A stretch of DNA of 64,000 nucleotides, from positions 1,054,001 through 1,118,000 of the forward strand of contig NZ_CP073117.1 in NCBI RefSeq assembly GCF_024205745.1, written 5' to 3'. The translations under genes and the position numbers were made by a program. Below, piece after piece: positions 35,306 to 43,825 of the stretch (its first letter is position 1; each line of letters starts with the position of its first letter). This DNA is from Neisseria subflava (lineage in GTDB: Bacteria; Pseudomonadota; Gammaproteobacteria; Burkholderiales; Neisseriaceae). The notes under the pieces were generated by a model, which made no database searches, had not been told where the DNA came from, and saw only the letters and a list, made by a program, of their open reading frames with translations.

Positions 35306-35923
35306 ATGACCTTCCCGCCACTCAAATCCCCGCTAAAATTTTACGCCGTCGTTCCCACCGCCGATTGGGTCGAGCGCATGGTCAAAGCAGGTGCCGACAC
35401 GGTGCAACTGCGTTGCAAAACCTTGCATGGCGACGAGTTGAAACGTGAAATCGAACGTTGCGTCGCCGCCTGTCGGGGCGGCCGCACGCAGCTTTTCATC
35501 AACGACCACTGGCGCGAGGCGATAGAAGCGGGCGCATACGGCGTGCATCTCGGACAGGAAGACATGGACACCGCCGACCTCGCCGCGATTGAAGCTGCCG
35601 GTTTGCGTTTGGGTTTGAGTACGCACTCCGTCGCCGAACTCGACCGCGCCCTGTCCGTACACCCCAGCTATGTGGCCAGCGGTGCGATTTTCCCGACCAC
35701 GACCAAGCAAATGCCCACCGCCCCGCAAGGTTTGGATAAACTGCGCGAATACGTCAGACAGGCACGCGGCACGCCCGTCGTTGCCATTGGCGGCATCGAT
35801 TTGAACAACGCCGAAGATGTGCTGGCAACCGGCGTTTCCTCACTCGCCGTCGTCCGCGCCGTGACCGAAGCGGAAAATCCCGAAGCAGTGGTTAAAGCGT
35901 TTCAGGCTTTGTGGAATGAATAA
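35306..35923 (+). CDS. thiE: thiamine-phosphate synthase
   Basis: 205 residues. Joins the thiazole and pyrimidine halves of thiamine. The TIM-barrel motifs AGADTVQLRCK, LFINDHWREAIEAGAYGVHLGQED and YVASGAIFPTTTKQ, VVAIGGI are typical. Good ribosome site CGGAG before ATG 35306. Followed 42 bp later by thiS; the stop codon overlaps an AGGTCGTCTGAA variant DUS. Confidence 0.93.
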   Translation: MTFPPLKSPLKFYAVVPTADWVERMVKAGADTVQLRCKTLHGDELKREIERCVAACRGGRTQLFINDHWREAIEAGAYGVHLGQEDMDTADLAAIEAAGLRLGLSTHSVAELDRALSVHPSYVASGAIFPTTTKQMPTAPQGLDKLREYVRQARGTPVVAIGGIDLNNAEDVLATGVSSLAVVRAVTEAENPEAVVKAFQALWNE

Positions 35924-35965
35924 GGTCGTCTGAAAATAAGAAGTCTGACAAGAGGAGCAAACATC

Positions 35966-36160
35966 ATGAAGATTATATTGAATAATGAAACCATCACATT
36001 AAACGGCACAACTGTTGCCGACCTTATTACCCAAACCGCGCCGCAAAAACCGTTTGCCGTAGCGGTGAATACCGGATTTATCGCCAAAGGCGCGTATGCG
36101 GAAACGGTTTTGAATGAAAACGATAAAGTGGACATTGTGCGCCCCGTAGTCGGCGGATAA
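35966..36160 (+). CDS. thiS: sulfur carrier protein ThiS
   Basis: 64-residue ubiquitin-like protein ending in the required Gly-Gly (RPVVGG), which is thiocarboxylated to donate sulfur for the thiazole ring. Ribosome site AGAGGAG before ATG 35966. Lies between thiE and thiG. Confidence 0.93.
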   Translation: MKIILNNETITLNGTTVADLITQTAPQKPFAVAVNTGFIAKGAYAETVLNENDKVDIVRPVVGG

Positions 36161-36176
36161 GCGGTTTGCAATCAAC

Positions 36177-36234
36177 AAGTCGGGTATTTGCGCCCGACTT
36201 TTGCCTGTTTGAATATCGGGCAGGGTTGCCCGAT
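36177..36234 (+). promoter_or_regulatory. two consecutive hairpins between thiS and thiG
   Basis: AAGTCGGG/CCCGACTT (36177-36200) followed by TT, then ATCGGGCA/TGCCCGAT (36215-36234). They may cut down transcription into thiG or stabilise the mRNA. Neither is DUS-derived. Confidence 0.45.
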
Positions 36235-36278
36235 TGCCTTATGCTTAAAATCTAAGAAACAATACAAAGGAATCCATC

Positions 36279-37067
36279 ATGTTTACCCTATACGGAGAAA
36301 CTTTCCCTTCGCGACTGCTGCTCGGTACGGCTGCTTATCCGACGCCGGAAATCCTCAAGCAGTCTGTCCAAATCGCGCAACCGGCGATGATTACCGTTTC
36401 GTTGCGTCGTGCCGGCAGCGGCGGCGAAGCGCACGGGCAGGGTTTTTGGTCGTTGTTGGAAGAAATGGGCGTGCCTGTGTTGCCCAATACCGCAGGCTGT
36501 CAAAGCGTTCAGGAAGCCGTGACCACTGCGCAAATGGCGCGCGAAGTGTTTGATACCGATTGGATTAAGCTTGAACTTATCGGCGATGATGACACGTTGC
36601 AGCCCGACGTATTCCAACTGGTCGAAGCGGCGGAAATCCTGATTAAAGATGGTTTTAAGGTGCTGCCTTATTGCACCGAAGATTTGATTGCCTGCCGCAG
36701 ACTGCTTGACGCAGGCTGTCAGGCGTTGATGCCGTGGGCGGCGCCGATTGGCACGGGTCTGGGCGCGGTTCATGCTTATGCGCTGAAAGTCCTACGTGAA
36801 CGCCTGCCCGACACGCCGTTGATTATTGATGCCGGTTTGGGTTTGCCTTCGCAGGCGGCGCAAGTGATGGAATGGGGTTTTGACGGCGTGCTGCTAAATA
36901 CCGCTGTTTCTCGCAGCGGCGATCCGGTCAATATGGCACGCGCTTTTGCGCTTGCGGTCGAGTCGGGTCGATTGGCTTACGAGGCGGAACCTGTGGAGGC
37001 GCGTGAGAAAGCGCGTGCCAGTACGCCGACGGTGGGCCAGCCTTTCTGGCATTCGGCGGAATATTGA
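36279..37067 (+). CDS. thiG: thiazole synthase
   Basis: 262 residues. Builds the thiazole phosphate from deoxyxylulose phosphate, dehydroglycine and ThiS thiocarboxylate. [26 protein letters not shown] with the Schiff-base lysine, LPYCTEDL and [12 protein letters not shown] are characteristic. Dehydroglycine in aerobes is made by ThiO; a ThiO-like gene is at 49087, not in this operon. Confidence 0.95.
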   Translation: MFTLYGETFPSRLLLGTAAYPTPEILKQSVQIAQPAMITVSLRRAGSGGEAHGQGFWSLLEEMGVPVLPNTAGCQSVQEAVTTAQMAREVFDTDWIKLELIGDDDTLQPDVFQLVEAAEILIKDGFKVLPYCTEDLIACRRLLDAGCQALMPWAAPIGTGLGAVHAYALKVLRERLPDTPLIIDAGLGLPSQAAQVMEWGFDGVLLNTAVSRSGDPVNMARAFALAVESGRLAYEAEPVEAREKARASTPTVGQPFWHSAEY

Positions 37068-37074
37068 AAAACAT

Positions 37075-37101
37075 TAGGGCGTGTCGAACACGCCCTTTTT
37101 T
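37075..37101 (+). terminator. intrinsic terminator of thiG
   Basis: GGGCGTGT and ACACGCCC with loop CGA, then six T. It resembles the mgtE terminator (GTGTTCGACAC core). Confidence 0.9.
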
Positions 37102-37138
37102 GTTGGTGGAAAACCTGATTTTAGGTTGAACAGAATGT

Positions 37139-37906
37139 TCAGACGGCCTTGGCCAAAAGCTGTTTCAATGGCTTTAAGATTTGCCATGCCTGCGCTTTGA
37201 GTTGAGGCTGCATCAGCAGGCGGGCGGGATGGGGAATGACGAAATGCGGCCGCTCTGCACACAATTCGTTCATCAACCCGATCATGTCGGGGCTGTCAAA
37301 GATTTTGCCGAGAAATAAGACTGCGCGCGCTTGCGAAGCGGTCAGCTCGTTTTGCATTTCGGCAAGCTCGGAGCGGATGTGTTCGGCATCGGGCAGGGCG
37401 GTGAACACGGGCGCGGTTTTGACCCATGCGGTTTTATGCACCTGCTCGGGCTTGAGGCCGATGGCGGCGAGGATGTTGTCGAGAAGCGTGCCGACGTCGC
37501 CGCTAAACAGCGTACCGTGCAGGCTGTCTTCGGTGGACGGGCAAATGCTGACCACCATGATTTCAGACGGCCTGATGGTTACGTCAAGACGGGGCAGGTT
37601 GTCTGAATGCGCGGCTTTTTCTGTTTTTGCCGGTGTTTCGGCAATGGCTTTGGGTGCCGCTTCGGGAACGCGGACAGCAGGTTTGGCCGTTTGCGCAGTG
37701 GCAATGGCGGCAGTGCGTGCCCGATGGGCGCCTGCGGATAAAGTGCGCACGGCTTGTGCGGTATCGGCAGCAATGGCTTTGGGGCGGACGGGCGCGGCTG
37801 ATGCTGCGGTTTGAGGCGCGGCATGGATGATTTTGGCGTTTTGGTTCAGCCACATCGGGCCCAAGCCCAAGGCTTCGTGCAGGTGCAGGTAGCGGCTGCT
37901 TAACAT
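37139..37906 (-). CDS. uracil-DNA glycosylase-like protein, probably divergent
   Basis: 255 residues. Residues 1-105 are a low-complexity Ala/Pro/Lys linker after a short conserved start (RYLHLHEALGLGPMWL). The C-terminal domain has a UDG fold pattern: VVSICPSTEDSLHG, DNILAAIGL, AVLFLGK and HPARLL. The usual GExPG motif is replaced by SICPST and the four Fe-S cysteines of family 4 are absent, so enzyme activity is uncertain. It overlaps rimI by 7 bp and is the last gene of the tsaB-rimI unit. Confidence 0.6.
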   Translation of the reverse strand: MLSSRYLHLHEALGLGPMWLNQNAKIIHAAPQTAASAAPVRPKAIAADTAQAVRTLSAGAHRARTAAIATAQTAKPAVRVPEAAPKAIAETPAKTEKAAHSDNLPRLDVTIRPSEIMVVSICPSTEDSLHGTLFSGDVGTLLDNILAAIGLKPEQVHKTAWVKTAPVFTALPDAEHIRSELAEMQNELTASQARAVLFLGKIFDSPDMIGLMNELCAERPHFVIPHPARLLMQPQLKAQAWQILKPLKQLLAKAV

Positions 37907-38343
37907 GATTTCTCCATCAATACGGCATCTTCGCTGCCACCGTCGGGCAGGGTGTAGTAGTTTTTGCGGCGGCCGCAGGTTTGGAAGCCGTGTTTGCGGT
38001 AGAGCTGTTGCGCGGTTTCATTGCTTGCGCGGACTTCGAGCAGCAATCGGGTCGCGCCTTGCTGTTGCACTGCGTTTTGCCAGTGTTGCAGCAGGGCGGA
38101 CGCAATGCCTTGGCGGCGGTATTCGGGCGCGACGGCAATCAGGTGCAGCTCGGATTCGTCAAACACGGTTTGCCACACGATAAAGCCGGTAATTTGGTGG
38201 TCTGCCTGGCTGAGCCAAACGCTGTCAGGATGGTGTTGAACGGCTGATTCAAACTGCTGCACCGTCCACGGCGAAGGATTGCCTTGTGCGTCAATGGCGG
38301 CAAGGGTGGGGCAGTCGGCAAGTACGGCTGGTCGCAGGTTCAC
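37900..38343 (-). CDS. rimI: ribosomal protein S18 alanine N-acetyltransferase
   Basis: 147 residues, GNAT fold. The acetyl-CoA loop VAPEYRRQGIASALL and the following LLEVRASNETAQQLYRKHGFQTCGRRKNYY match RimI. Overlaps tsaB by 4 bp, the usual neisserial and gammaproteobacterial pairing. Confidence 0.9.
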   Translation of the reverse strand: MNLRPAVLADCPTLAAIDAQGNPSPWTVQQFESAVQHHPDSVWLSQADHQITGFIVWQTVFDESELHLIAVAPEYRRQGIASALLQHWQNAVQQQGATRLLLEVRASNETAQQLYRKHGFQTCGRRKNYYTLPDGGSEDAVLMEKSC

Positions 38344-39014
38344 GGTTTGGCCTTTTGCTGGGCTTGCTCTTGCGCGGTCAGGGCAATTTTGTTGCGGACG
38401 TAGAGTAGCTCGGCATGCGCCGCGTCAGTAGCAAGATAGCGGCCGCTGCGGGCAAGTTTAAGATAGTCGGCGGCGGTCGGCATATCGGCCTGACCGTCAA
38501 ACGGCGGTTTGTCGGCGAGGGCAAAGGCATTGCCGATGCCGCCGGTAGGCGTTTGGCCTTCGGGCGCGGCAATGGTGGCGGCTTTGCCAACCGTGTAATC
38601 GCTCAAGCGGACGTGGTTTTGCGTATCAAACCATGCGTAGAACACTTCGCCCATACGCGCATCGGTGGCCGCCAGTACGCAGCTTGATGGCGGCAGCAGC
38701 GAAGCGGCGGCATCGAGGCAGGGAATACCGATCATGGGCGTGTCAAACGGCGTGGCCAAACCTTGTGCAACCGCCGCACCGATACGCAGGCCGGTAAATG
38801 CGCCGGGACCTTGTGCATAAACGATGCAGCCCAAATCGGCAGCCGTGATGCCTGCTTCTTTGAAGAGAAGCTCGATTTGCGGCAGGATTTGTTCGGATTG
38901 CTTGGTGCCGACGTTTTCGTGAAACAGGCGGGTTTCGCCTTGATGTTCCAATGCGATGGACAGAAAGGATGTGCTGGTGTCGATGGCAAGAGTCGGGCGG
39001 TTGTCGGTTGGCAT
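38340..39014 (-). CDS. tsaB: tRNA t6A modification protein TsaB
   Basis: 224 residues from ATG 39014 (a longer frame to 39077 is not supported). ASKHA fold N-terminus LAIDTSTSFLSIAL, then the dimer-interface motif GPGAFTGLRIGAAVAQGLA. Partner of TsaD and TsaE in making N6-threonylcarbamoyladenosine on ANN-decoding tRNAs. Confidence 0.92.
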   Translation of the reverse strand: MPTDNRPTLAIDTSTSFLSIALEHQGETRLFHENVGTKQSEQILPQIELLFKEAGITAADLGCIVYAQGPGAFTGLRIGAAVAQGLATPFDTPMIGIPCLDAAASLLPPSSCVLAATDARMGEVFYAWFDTQNHVRLSDYTVGKAATIAAPEGQTPTGGIGNAFALADKPPFDGQADMPTAADYLKLARSGRYLATDAAHAELLYVRNKIALTAQEQAQQKAKP

Positions 39015-39142
39015 GGTGTTATTTTTTAGAAGGATATGGGTTGCCATTATAGTGGAACGGCGAGGGGAACAAAGCACTCGGGCGGCGCTTGGGTAAAAAC
39101 GCCGTTTACCGCAAAGCTATTCGATAAGTGAACCAAGGTTTC

Positions 39143-39171
39143 AGGCCGTCTGAAAATATTTCAGACGGCCT
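39143..39171. terminator. inverted DUS terminator behind the GST gene
   Basis: A 13-bp stem (AGGCCGTCTGAAA and complement), loop 3 bp, at the 3' end of the minus-strand DarA/DarB-type operon. Confidence 0.8.
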
Positions 39172-39175
39172 TGTT

Positions 39176-39850
39176 TTATTGGTCGAGTTTCAATAAAGGC
39201 GAACCAGCTTTTTCAACGGCGCGGCGGTAGGCTTCATGCGCTTCGATGCGTTGCAAATAAGTGCGGATATTGGGGTAGTCGGCAAAGTCGAAGCGGTCGG
39301 CCGCGGCTTGCAGCGGATAGCTCATCATGATGTCGGCACCACTGAGGCTGTTGCCAACCAACCATTCGCGGTTTTCCAACTCGCTGTTGATGTGGGAAAG
39401 ATGTAGCGCGGCTTGCGGATGGATAAAGCTGCTTTTGACGCTGCCGCTGATTTTGCGGGCAATCGGTTTGACGAAAAACGGCATGGGCGCGCTTTCAATC
39501 CGGCGGAACACCAGTCCGAGCAGCAATAACGGCATCAGAGAACCTTCGGCATAATGCAGCCAGCGTTGATATTGCCAGTATTCGCGGCTGCCGCGTTCGG
39601 GCATCAGACGGCCGTTGCCGTAGGTTTGAATCAGATAGTCGGTAATCGCGCCGCTTTCCGCCAAGATAAGGCCGTCATCATCCAATAAAGGCGATTTGCC
39701 CAAGGGATGGATGGCTTTGAGTTCGTCAGGGGCGAGCAAAGTGTCGGGATGACGGCAGTAGGTTTGCAGACGGTAAGGCGTACCGAGGATTTCAAGCAGC
39801 CAAACAATGCGCAGGGCGCGGGATTGATCGAGCGAATGCAGGGTAATCAT
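39176..39850 (-). CDS. glutathione S-transferase family protein
   Basis: 224 residues from ATG 39850. Thioredoxin-like N-domain (MITLHSLDQSRALRIVWLLEILGTPY; HPLGKSPLL; ESGAITDYLI, the glutathione gamma-Glu binding region) and a helical C-domain (LSGADIMMSYPLQAA). Last gene of a five-gene operon starting with darA; 8-bp gap to the gene before it. It may act in lipid or aromatic detoxification, but the substrate is unknown. Confidence 0.85.
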   Translation of the reverse strand: MITLHSLDQSRALRIVWLLEILGTPYRLQTYCRHPDTLLAPDELKAIHPLGKSPLLDDDGLILAESGAITDYLIQTYGNGRLMPERGSREYWQYQRWLHYAEGSLMPLLLLGLVFRRIESAPMPFFVKPIARKISGSVKSSFIHPQAALHLSHINSELENREWLVGNSLSGADIMMSYPLQAAADRFDFADYPNIRTYLQRIEAHEAYRRAVEKAGSPLLKLDQ

Positions 39851-39858
39851 GAGGGGCT

Positions 39859-40254
39859 TTAAATATCGGTTTGTTTGAGGTCGTCTATGCTGATTTGGCA
39901 GGCATCGGCGTATTTTTGTAGGGTTTTGGCCGGTAGTTTGGCGAACACTTCGGGACGGAAATGCCGACGCAGCTGCCATTTCCATACGCCTGCCGCCATG
40001 GCCAAGCCGGTTTCGTCATAACGGCAGCGGAACATATGGTAGTACAGCGGCGAATATTCGCCTTTTTCGACGGCTTCGCGCGCGGCCTGCGTTTGGGCAT
40101 CGAGTTCGCACACTGCCATTTCGGTGGCGTAGGCTTCGTCCTGCCAACCGTTGCTGGTGGCCGCTTCGTAGTGGCCGTCGCGGGTGCCGTAGATGACTTT
40201 GCGGTGGCCGTGGTAGCTGGCGCTGTTGTCTTGAGGGATGTCGTCAATCTTCAT
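39859..40254 (-). CDS. unrecognised protein coupled to the DarB-like gene
   Basis: 131 residues, no signal peptide or membrane helix. N-terminus MKIDDIPQDNSASYHGHRKV, then GTRDGHYEAATSNGWQDEAYATEMAV and a basic, Trp-rich middle (AAGVWKWQLRRHFRP). The ATG directly follows the ketosynthase TGA (TGAATG), so translation is coupled. I do not recognise the family. A conserved accessory to DarA/DarB-type enzymes is possible. Confidence 0.7.
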   Translation of the reverse strand: MKIDDIPQDNSASYHGHRKVIYGTRDGHYEAATSNGWQDEAYATEMAVCELDAQTQAAREAVEKGEYSPLYYHMFRCRYDETGLAMAAGVWKWQLRRHFRPEVFAKLPAKTLQKYADACQISIDDLKQTDI

Positions 40255-41421
40255 TCAGACGGCCTTTACTGCTTCCAAAAGCATGAAACATGTTGAAAAA
40301 CGGCCGCTTTCCGGAACGTAACACAGGATTTTTTGGCCGTGTTCGATGGGGAAAGTGCGCATAAATTCTTCAAGGATGATGTAAATCGAGGCCGAACCTG
40401 TGTTGCCCTTGCTGTGCAGATTGGTAAACCATTTTTCCTGTGGAATGTCGAAGCCGATGTTTTTCAGGCCGTCTGAAAGGCGGTCGCGGAAAAAGCCGGA
40501 AGAGTAGTGGGGCAGGAACCAATCGATTTCTTCGGCGCGGATGCCGTGTTTGGCGGCGATTTGGGAGAGGGGTTTTTCCACTGTATAGCGGACGATGTTT
40601 TCGTTCAGCAGTTTGACGTCCTGCTTGACCGCCATCAGGCTGTGGCGGCGGCCGTAATCGGCATCGGCGTGTTTCCAGCCTTCAAATACGCCGTCGCGGA
40701 ATTCTGCACCTGCATACATGCAGGGCGGCATTTCGTTGGCGTAGGAAAGCAGGTCTATCCAATGGATTTTCAAGCTGAGGCCGTCTGAATTGGGGCAGTC
40801 GGACAGATACACTGCGCCAGCACCGTCAGACAGCATCCAGCGCAAAAAGTCTTTTTCAAACCCGATTTCGGGGGAAGCGTTTTCCAGTTTTTTATGGTCG
40901 GTTTCACTTTGGAATACTTCGCCGCGCATGACCGCCGAGGCGTTTTCGGAAGCCACGGAAACCGCATGTGCGTGTTCGCCGGTACGCACGGCGTTGTAGG
41001 CGTGTTTCATCGCCGCCATACCTGCTGCGCATACGCCTGCCATGCTGAATACTTCGCAAGGCGGCATATCCAGCAAACCATGCACCATCACGCCGTGTCC
41101 GGGCATGGTTTGGTCAGGATAGGAAGTGGCGCAGGCCAGGCTGCCGATGGCTTCTGCAGGAACGCCTTGGGCAAACAGGCCGTTGACCGCTTCGGCGGCC
41201 AATTCGGCATTAGTATGCGTCGTGCGGCGGCTTTCGGGGTCGATGGCGTAATGGCGCGACAAAATGCCGTTGGAACGCAAAATCATACGGCGCACGCGTG
41301 AAGGCACATCGCCTGCCATGCCGAGGACGGCTTCCATTTCGTCATTGCCGACGGGGGCATTGGGCAAGAAGGCAGAAACGCGGTTGAGATAAACGTCTTT
41401 GAGTGTGTTATTCGATGTCAT
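40255..41421 (-). CDS. darB: StlD/DarB-type beta-ketosynthase
   Basis: 388 residues, KASIII-like thiolase fold. The catalytic Cys lies in SMAGVCAAGMAAMKHAY; the His is in FLPHYSSGFF and the Asn in LHSKGNTGSASIYIILEE. Family members condense two acyl chains to make dialkylresorcinols. The last codons and stop are an uptake sequence (GGCCGTCTGA). It lies in one operon with a DarA-like gene (41721) and a GNAT gene. Symbol by family resemblance. Confidence 0.75.
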   Translation of the reverse strand: MTSNNTLKDVYLNRVSAFLPNAPVGNDEMEAVLGMAGDVPSRVRRMILRSNGILSRHYAIDPESRRTTHTNAELAAEAVNGLFAQGVPAEAIGSLACATSYPDQTMPGHGVMVHGLLDMPPCEVFSMAGVCAAGMAAMKHAYNAVRTGEHAHAVSVASENASAVMRGEVFQSETDHKKLENASPEIGFEKDFLRWMLSDGAGAVYLSDCPNSDGLSLKIHWIDLLSYANEMPPCMYAGAEFRDGVFEGWKHADADYGRRHSLMAVKQDVKLLNENIVRYTVEKPLSQIAAKHGIRAEEIDWFLPHYSSGFFRDRLSDGLKNIGFDIPQEKWFTNLHSKGNTGSASIYIILEEFMRTFPIEHGQKILCYVPESGRFSTCFMLLEAVKAV

Positions 41422-41440
41422 GATGTGTTTGTCAAAATAA

Positions 41441-41686
41441 TCAACCGATAAACCGCGCCGCGTAATCGCAGCTTGCAGTCAACGGGATGTGGTGTGTTTC
41501 GGCGTATTCCATCAACGCGTCCACCAGCAGTTTGGCAATGCCGCGATGACGGAAGTTGGGCGAGACCTCGGTATGGTTTACGTCCCAGCCGCCGTTGTGT
41601 TCGGTATAGCTGATGTAGCCTGCTTCCAAACCGTCAATCTCGATTTGAAAGCGACGGTGCTCGGGATAGTGGATAACTTCGGGCAT
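41441..41686 (-). CDS. small GNAT/YjdJ-type N-acetyltransferase
   Basis: 81 residues: RFQIEIDGLEAGYISY, then EVSPNFRHRGIAKLLVDALMEYA with the acetyl-CoA loop RHRGIA. Single-domain YjdJ-like size. Between the DarA-like gene (34-bp gap) and DarB-like gene (19-bp gap), so it may be a passenger or a pathway accessory. Confidence 0.8.
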   Translation of the reverse strand: MPEVIHYPEHRRFQIEIDGLEAGYISYTEHNGGWDVNHTEVSPNFRHRGIAKLLVDALMEYAETHHIPLTASCDYAARFIG

Positions 41687-41720
41687 GATGGATTCCTAGT
41701 TTGAGGCCGTCTGAAACGTA

Positions 41721-42629
41721 TCATCTGCCTGACGGTTGTTCATAATAGTCCGCCAGCTTTTTCAGACGGCCTTTGAGCAGCGGATGCAGCAGTTTTTTCA
41801 AAATCACGCTGACAGGTAAAACCACCAAAATCATCGCCAATAAAAATACGATGTAAAAGCACAACAAGGCACGGCGCAAGAGCGGAGAAATACGGCCTGC
41901 CGCCATCAAAAGCCTGCCCCAGACGAAGAAGCTGCGACCGGCGGCGCGTTCGCTGAAAATCAGTTTTTCATTGACTGTCACTGCGCCCATGTTTTGAAAC
42001 AGGGTTTCGTCCAAAGGTTGTTGGTTCAATAGTGTATCGCGCAATTTCGTACCAAACCGCGCCGCATCCGCCAATTCTTCTTCAGCAATGCCGGCGGAGG
42101 GCAGGGAGCGGAAATAGCGCTTGTCGCCGGTCAGCATCCATGCGGGCGTGGTAATGAAACTAGCCGCGCTGTTGCAGGCATCGATTTTTACGATGTTGCC
42201 GATGAGTTTGGCGCCGTTTTGTTTCAGCAAAGATTTCATTTTTTCCTGCGCGCCCAGCCACATATTGCGGCAGCCGATAAGCGTGATGACCGGTTTGCCG
42301 TCCAGCAGGCGGCGCGTTTCTTCGCGTTGCAAAAAGGCGGTCATCGGTTGCGAAGGAGAGAGGAACCAAACAGTGTAGGCAATGACCACTACATCGTAAT
42401 CTTCGGATGGGATTTTCGGCGGCAGAATCGGGGCGGGTTTAAAATGGACGGTTTCAGGAAAGGTATCAAAAAAACGCCAAAACGGCCATGGAAACGGAAA
42501 CGCCTGCTCCGGTACGATATTGACGCAATCGACCTGTATACCGGCTGTTTGCAACGGCGCGGCAAAATTTTGCGCCAGGCTGGAGAGCTGCCCCGTTTGC
42601 GAGTAATGCACAATCAGCACTTTTTTCAT
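41721..42629 (-). CDS. darA: DarA-like dialkylresorcinol condensing enzyme (flavodoxin-like N-terminus)
   Basis: 302 residues. Residues 1-150 have a flavodoxin-like fold: VLIVHYSQTGQLSSLAQNF (phosphate loop), VVIAYTVWFLSPSQPM, ITLIGCRNMW. A middle helical part is followed by a hydrophobic helix (about 245-280) and a basic tail. Proteins of this kind next to StlD/DarB ketosynthases are annotated as dialkylresorcinol condensing enzymes, which is the basis here. First gene of the operon. Confidence 0.7.
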   Translation of the reverse strand: MKKVLIVHYSQTGQLSSLAQNFAAPLQTAGIQVDCVNIVPEQAFPFPWPFWRFFDTFPETVHFKPAPILPPKIPSEDYDVVVIAYTVWFLSPSQPMTAFLQREETRRLLDGKPVITLIGCRNMWLGAQEKMKSLLKQNGAKLIGNIVKIDACNSAASFITTPAWMLTGDKRYFRSLPSAGIAEEELADAARFGTKLRDTLLNQQPLDETLFQNMGAVTVNEKLIFSERAAGRSFFVWGRLLMAAGRISPLLRRALLCFYIVFLLAMILVVLPVSVILKKLLHPLLKGRLKKLADYYEQPSGR

Positions 42630-42812
42630 TATCTTCCCTGCAATGAGTAAGTTATGGTTGGTTTGGACAGTATTATATAGTAAACCGACCGGCCTTGAAC
42701 TTTATTCATATTCAGTATGTTCGCGAAGGTTTCAGCCGATTTGGATGGAAACGCCGTATTCTGCCGGAATGGGGCGGTGAAGCGGATTTTTATGCCATGC
42801 CAACATGAACAA

Positions 42813-42841
42813 CGGCCGTCTGAAATTTTTCAGACGGCCTT
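42813..42841. terminator. inverted DUS terminator next to tRNA-Phe
   Basis: GGCCGTCTGAAA and complement with a very short loop. It lies about 100 bp beyond the 3' end of the minus-strand tRNA-Phe. Confidence 0.7.
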
Positions 42842-42937
42842 GTGTGGAAATCGGGACGTATGGTCTGGAACGGGATTTGCGCTAAGTATGGCGTGCAAAT
42901 CGTATAGATAAAAAAATAACCGCTTAAAGGCGGTGGG

Positions 42938-43013
42938 TGGTGGCCAGAGGCGGAATCGAACCGCCGACACACGGATTTTCAATCCGTTGCTCTACCAACT
43001 GAGCTATCTGGCC
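42938..43013 (-). tRNA. tRNA-Phe (GAA)
   Basis: 76 nt with encoded CCA. Acceptor GGCCAGA pairs TCTGGCC. The D loop has AGCTCAGTTGGTAGAGC, the anticodon arm CGGAT-TGAAAATCCG with anticodon GAA, the T loop GGTTCGATTCC. Confidence 0.97.
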
Positions 43014-43039
43014 TTCGCGTGTTTCGTTGCGAGATGTGA

Positions 43040-43068
43040 ATTAAACCAAATTTCGTTGCCTTGTGCAA
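43040..43068 (-). promoter_or_regulatory. possible tRNA-Phe promoter
   Basis: Minus strand -35 TTGCAC (43063-43068), 17-bp spacer, -10 TTTAAT (43040-43045), 26 bp before the tRNA. Confidence 0.45.
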
Positions 43069-43217
43069 GCGTTTGTAGGCTTTATTTTTGAGGCGGTAAA
43101 TTAAGATTTTGTTTTGTATTAAATTATTTTTCGTTTTAATTAGCGGTTTTTAGGTTTGCCGGTTTGATTTTCAGACGGCCTAAGATACAATCGGCTTTTT
43201 TGCTTTGGATTTATGCC

Positions 43218-43778
43218 ATGCTGTATGTGTTTGTTCGTGATATGTGGGATGTTTTGCGTTTGCGCTATCGTTCGCCGGAGACGTATTTGTATTCGCCTTT
43301 GGTGATGGCGGCGGTGTTGCTGCTGTTGGGTGTGGTGAACGCGGCCAGCATGTCGCCTTTGTTTGGCAGTGGCGCGGCGGCAGTGTGCCTGTCGGTGATT
43401 TTGGTAATTGTGAAATGGTTGGTATTGAGCCGCTCGATGCGCAAGGTGCTGCATTATTACGGTGCGCCTCAGCTGCCTTTGTGGGGCTTTATTTTGGTGT
43501 CTGAGGCTTTGCTGCTGCCGCTGTTGCTGGTGTTGTATGTGCCGGCGTTGGCTGCGTTTGCGTTGTTGTGGCAGGCTTGGGTTTTTGTGGTGCAGGTACG
43601 CGGTTTGATGTGGATGGGGAATGCGACGATAGGCCGTGTTTTGGTGGGCTATCTGTTGTATGGTATCGGCGTGTTGTGTGTGGGTACGGTGATTTTGATG
43701 CTGTTTATTGCCGCCGGTTGGTTGGACATGGAAACGTTGAATCAAAACCTGCAGGCGTTGATGTCTGCCCGTAAATAA
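43218..43778 (+). CDS. hypothetical polytopic membrane protein
   Basis: 186 residues from ATG 43218 (MLYVFVRDMWDVLRLRYRSP). Four to five hydrophobic helices follow: LVMAAVLLLLGVVNA, AAVCLSVILVIVKWLVL, WGFILVSEALLLPLLLVLYVPALAAF and a C-terminal one. The plan resembles small Yip1-like membrane domains, but I cannot name it. Single gene with its own DUS terminator. Confidence 0.65.
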   Translation: MLYVFVRDMWDVLRLRYRSPETYLYSPLVMAAVLLLLGVVNAASMSPLFGSGAAAVCLSVILVIVKWLVLSRSMRKVLHYYGAPQLPLWGFILVSEALLLPLLLVLYVPALAAFALLWQAWVFVVQVRGLMWMGNATIGRVLVGYLLYGIGVLCVGTVILMLFIAAGWLDMETLNQNLQALMSARK

Positions 43779-43792
43779 TCAATGGAAATTGG

Positions 43793-43825
43793 AAGGCCGT
43801 CTGAAATGTTCAGACGGCCTTTATT
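43793..43825. terminator. bidirectional inverted DUS terminator
   Basis: AAGGCCGTCTGAA and complement with a 3-nt loop, between the convergent membrane gene and coaD. Confidence 0.8.
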
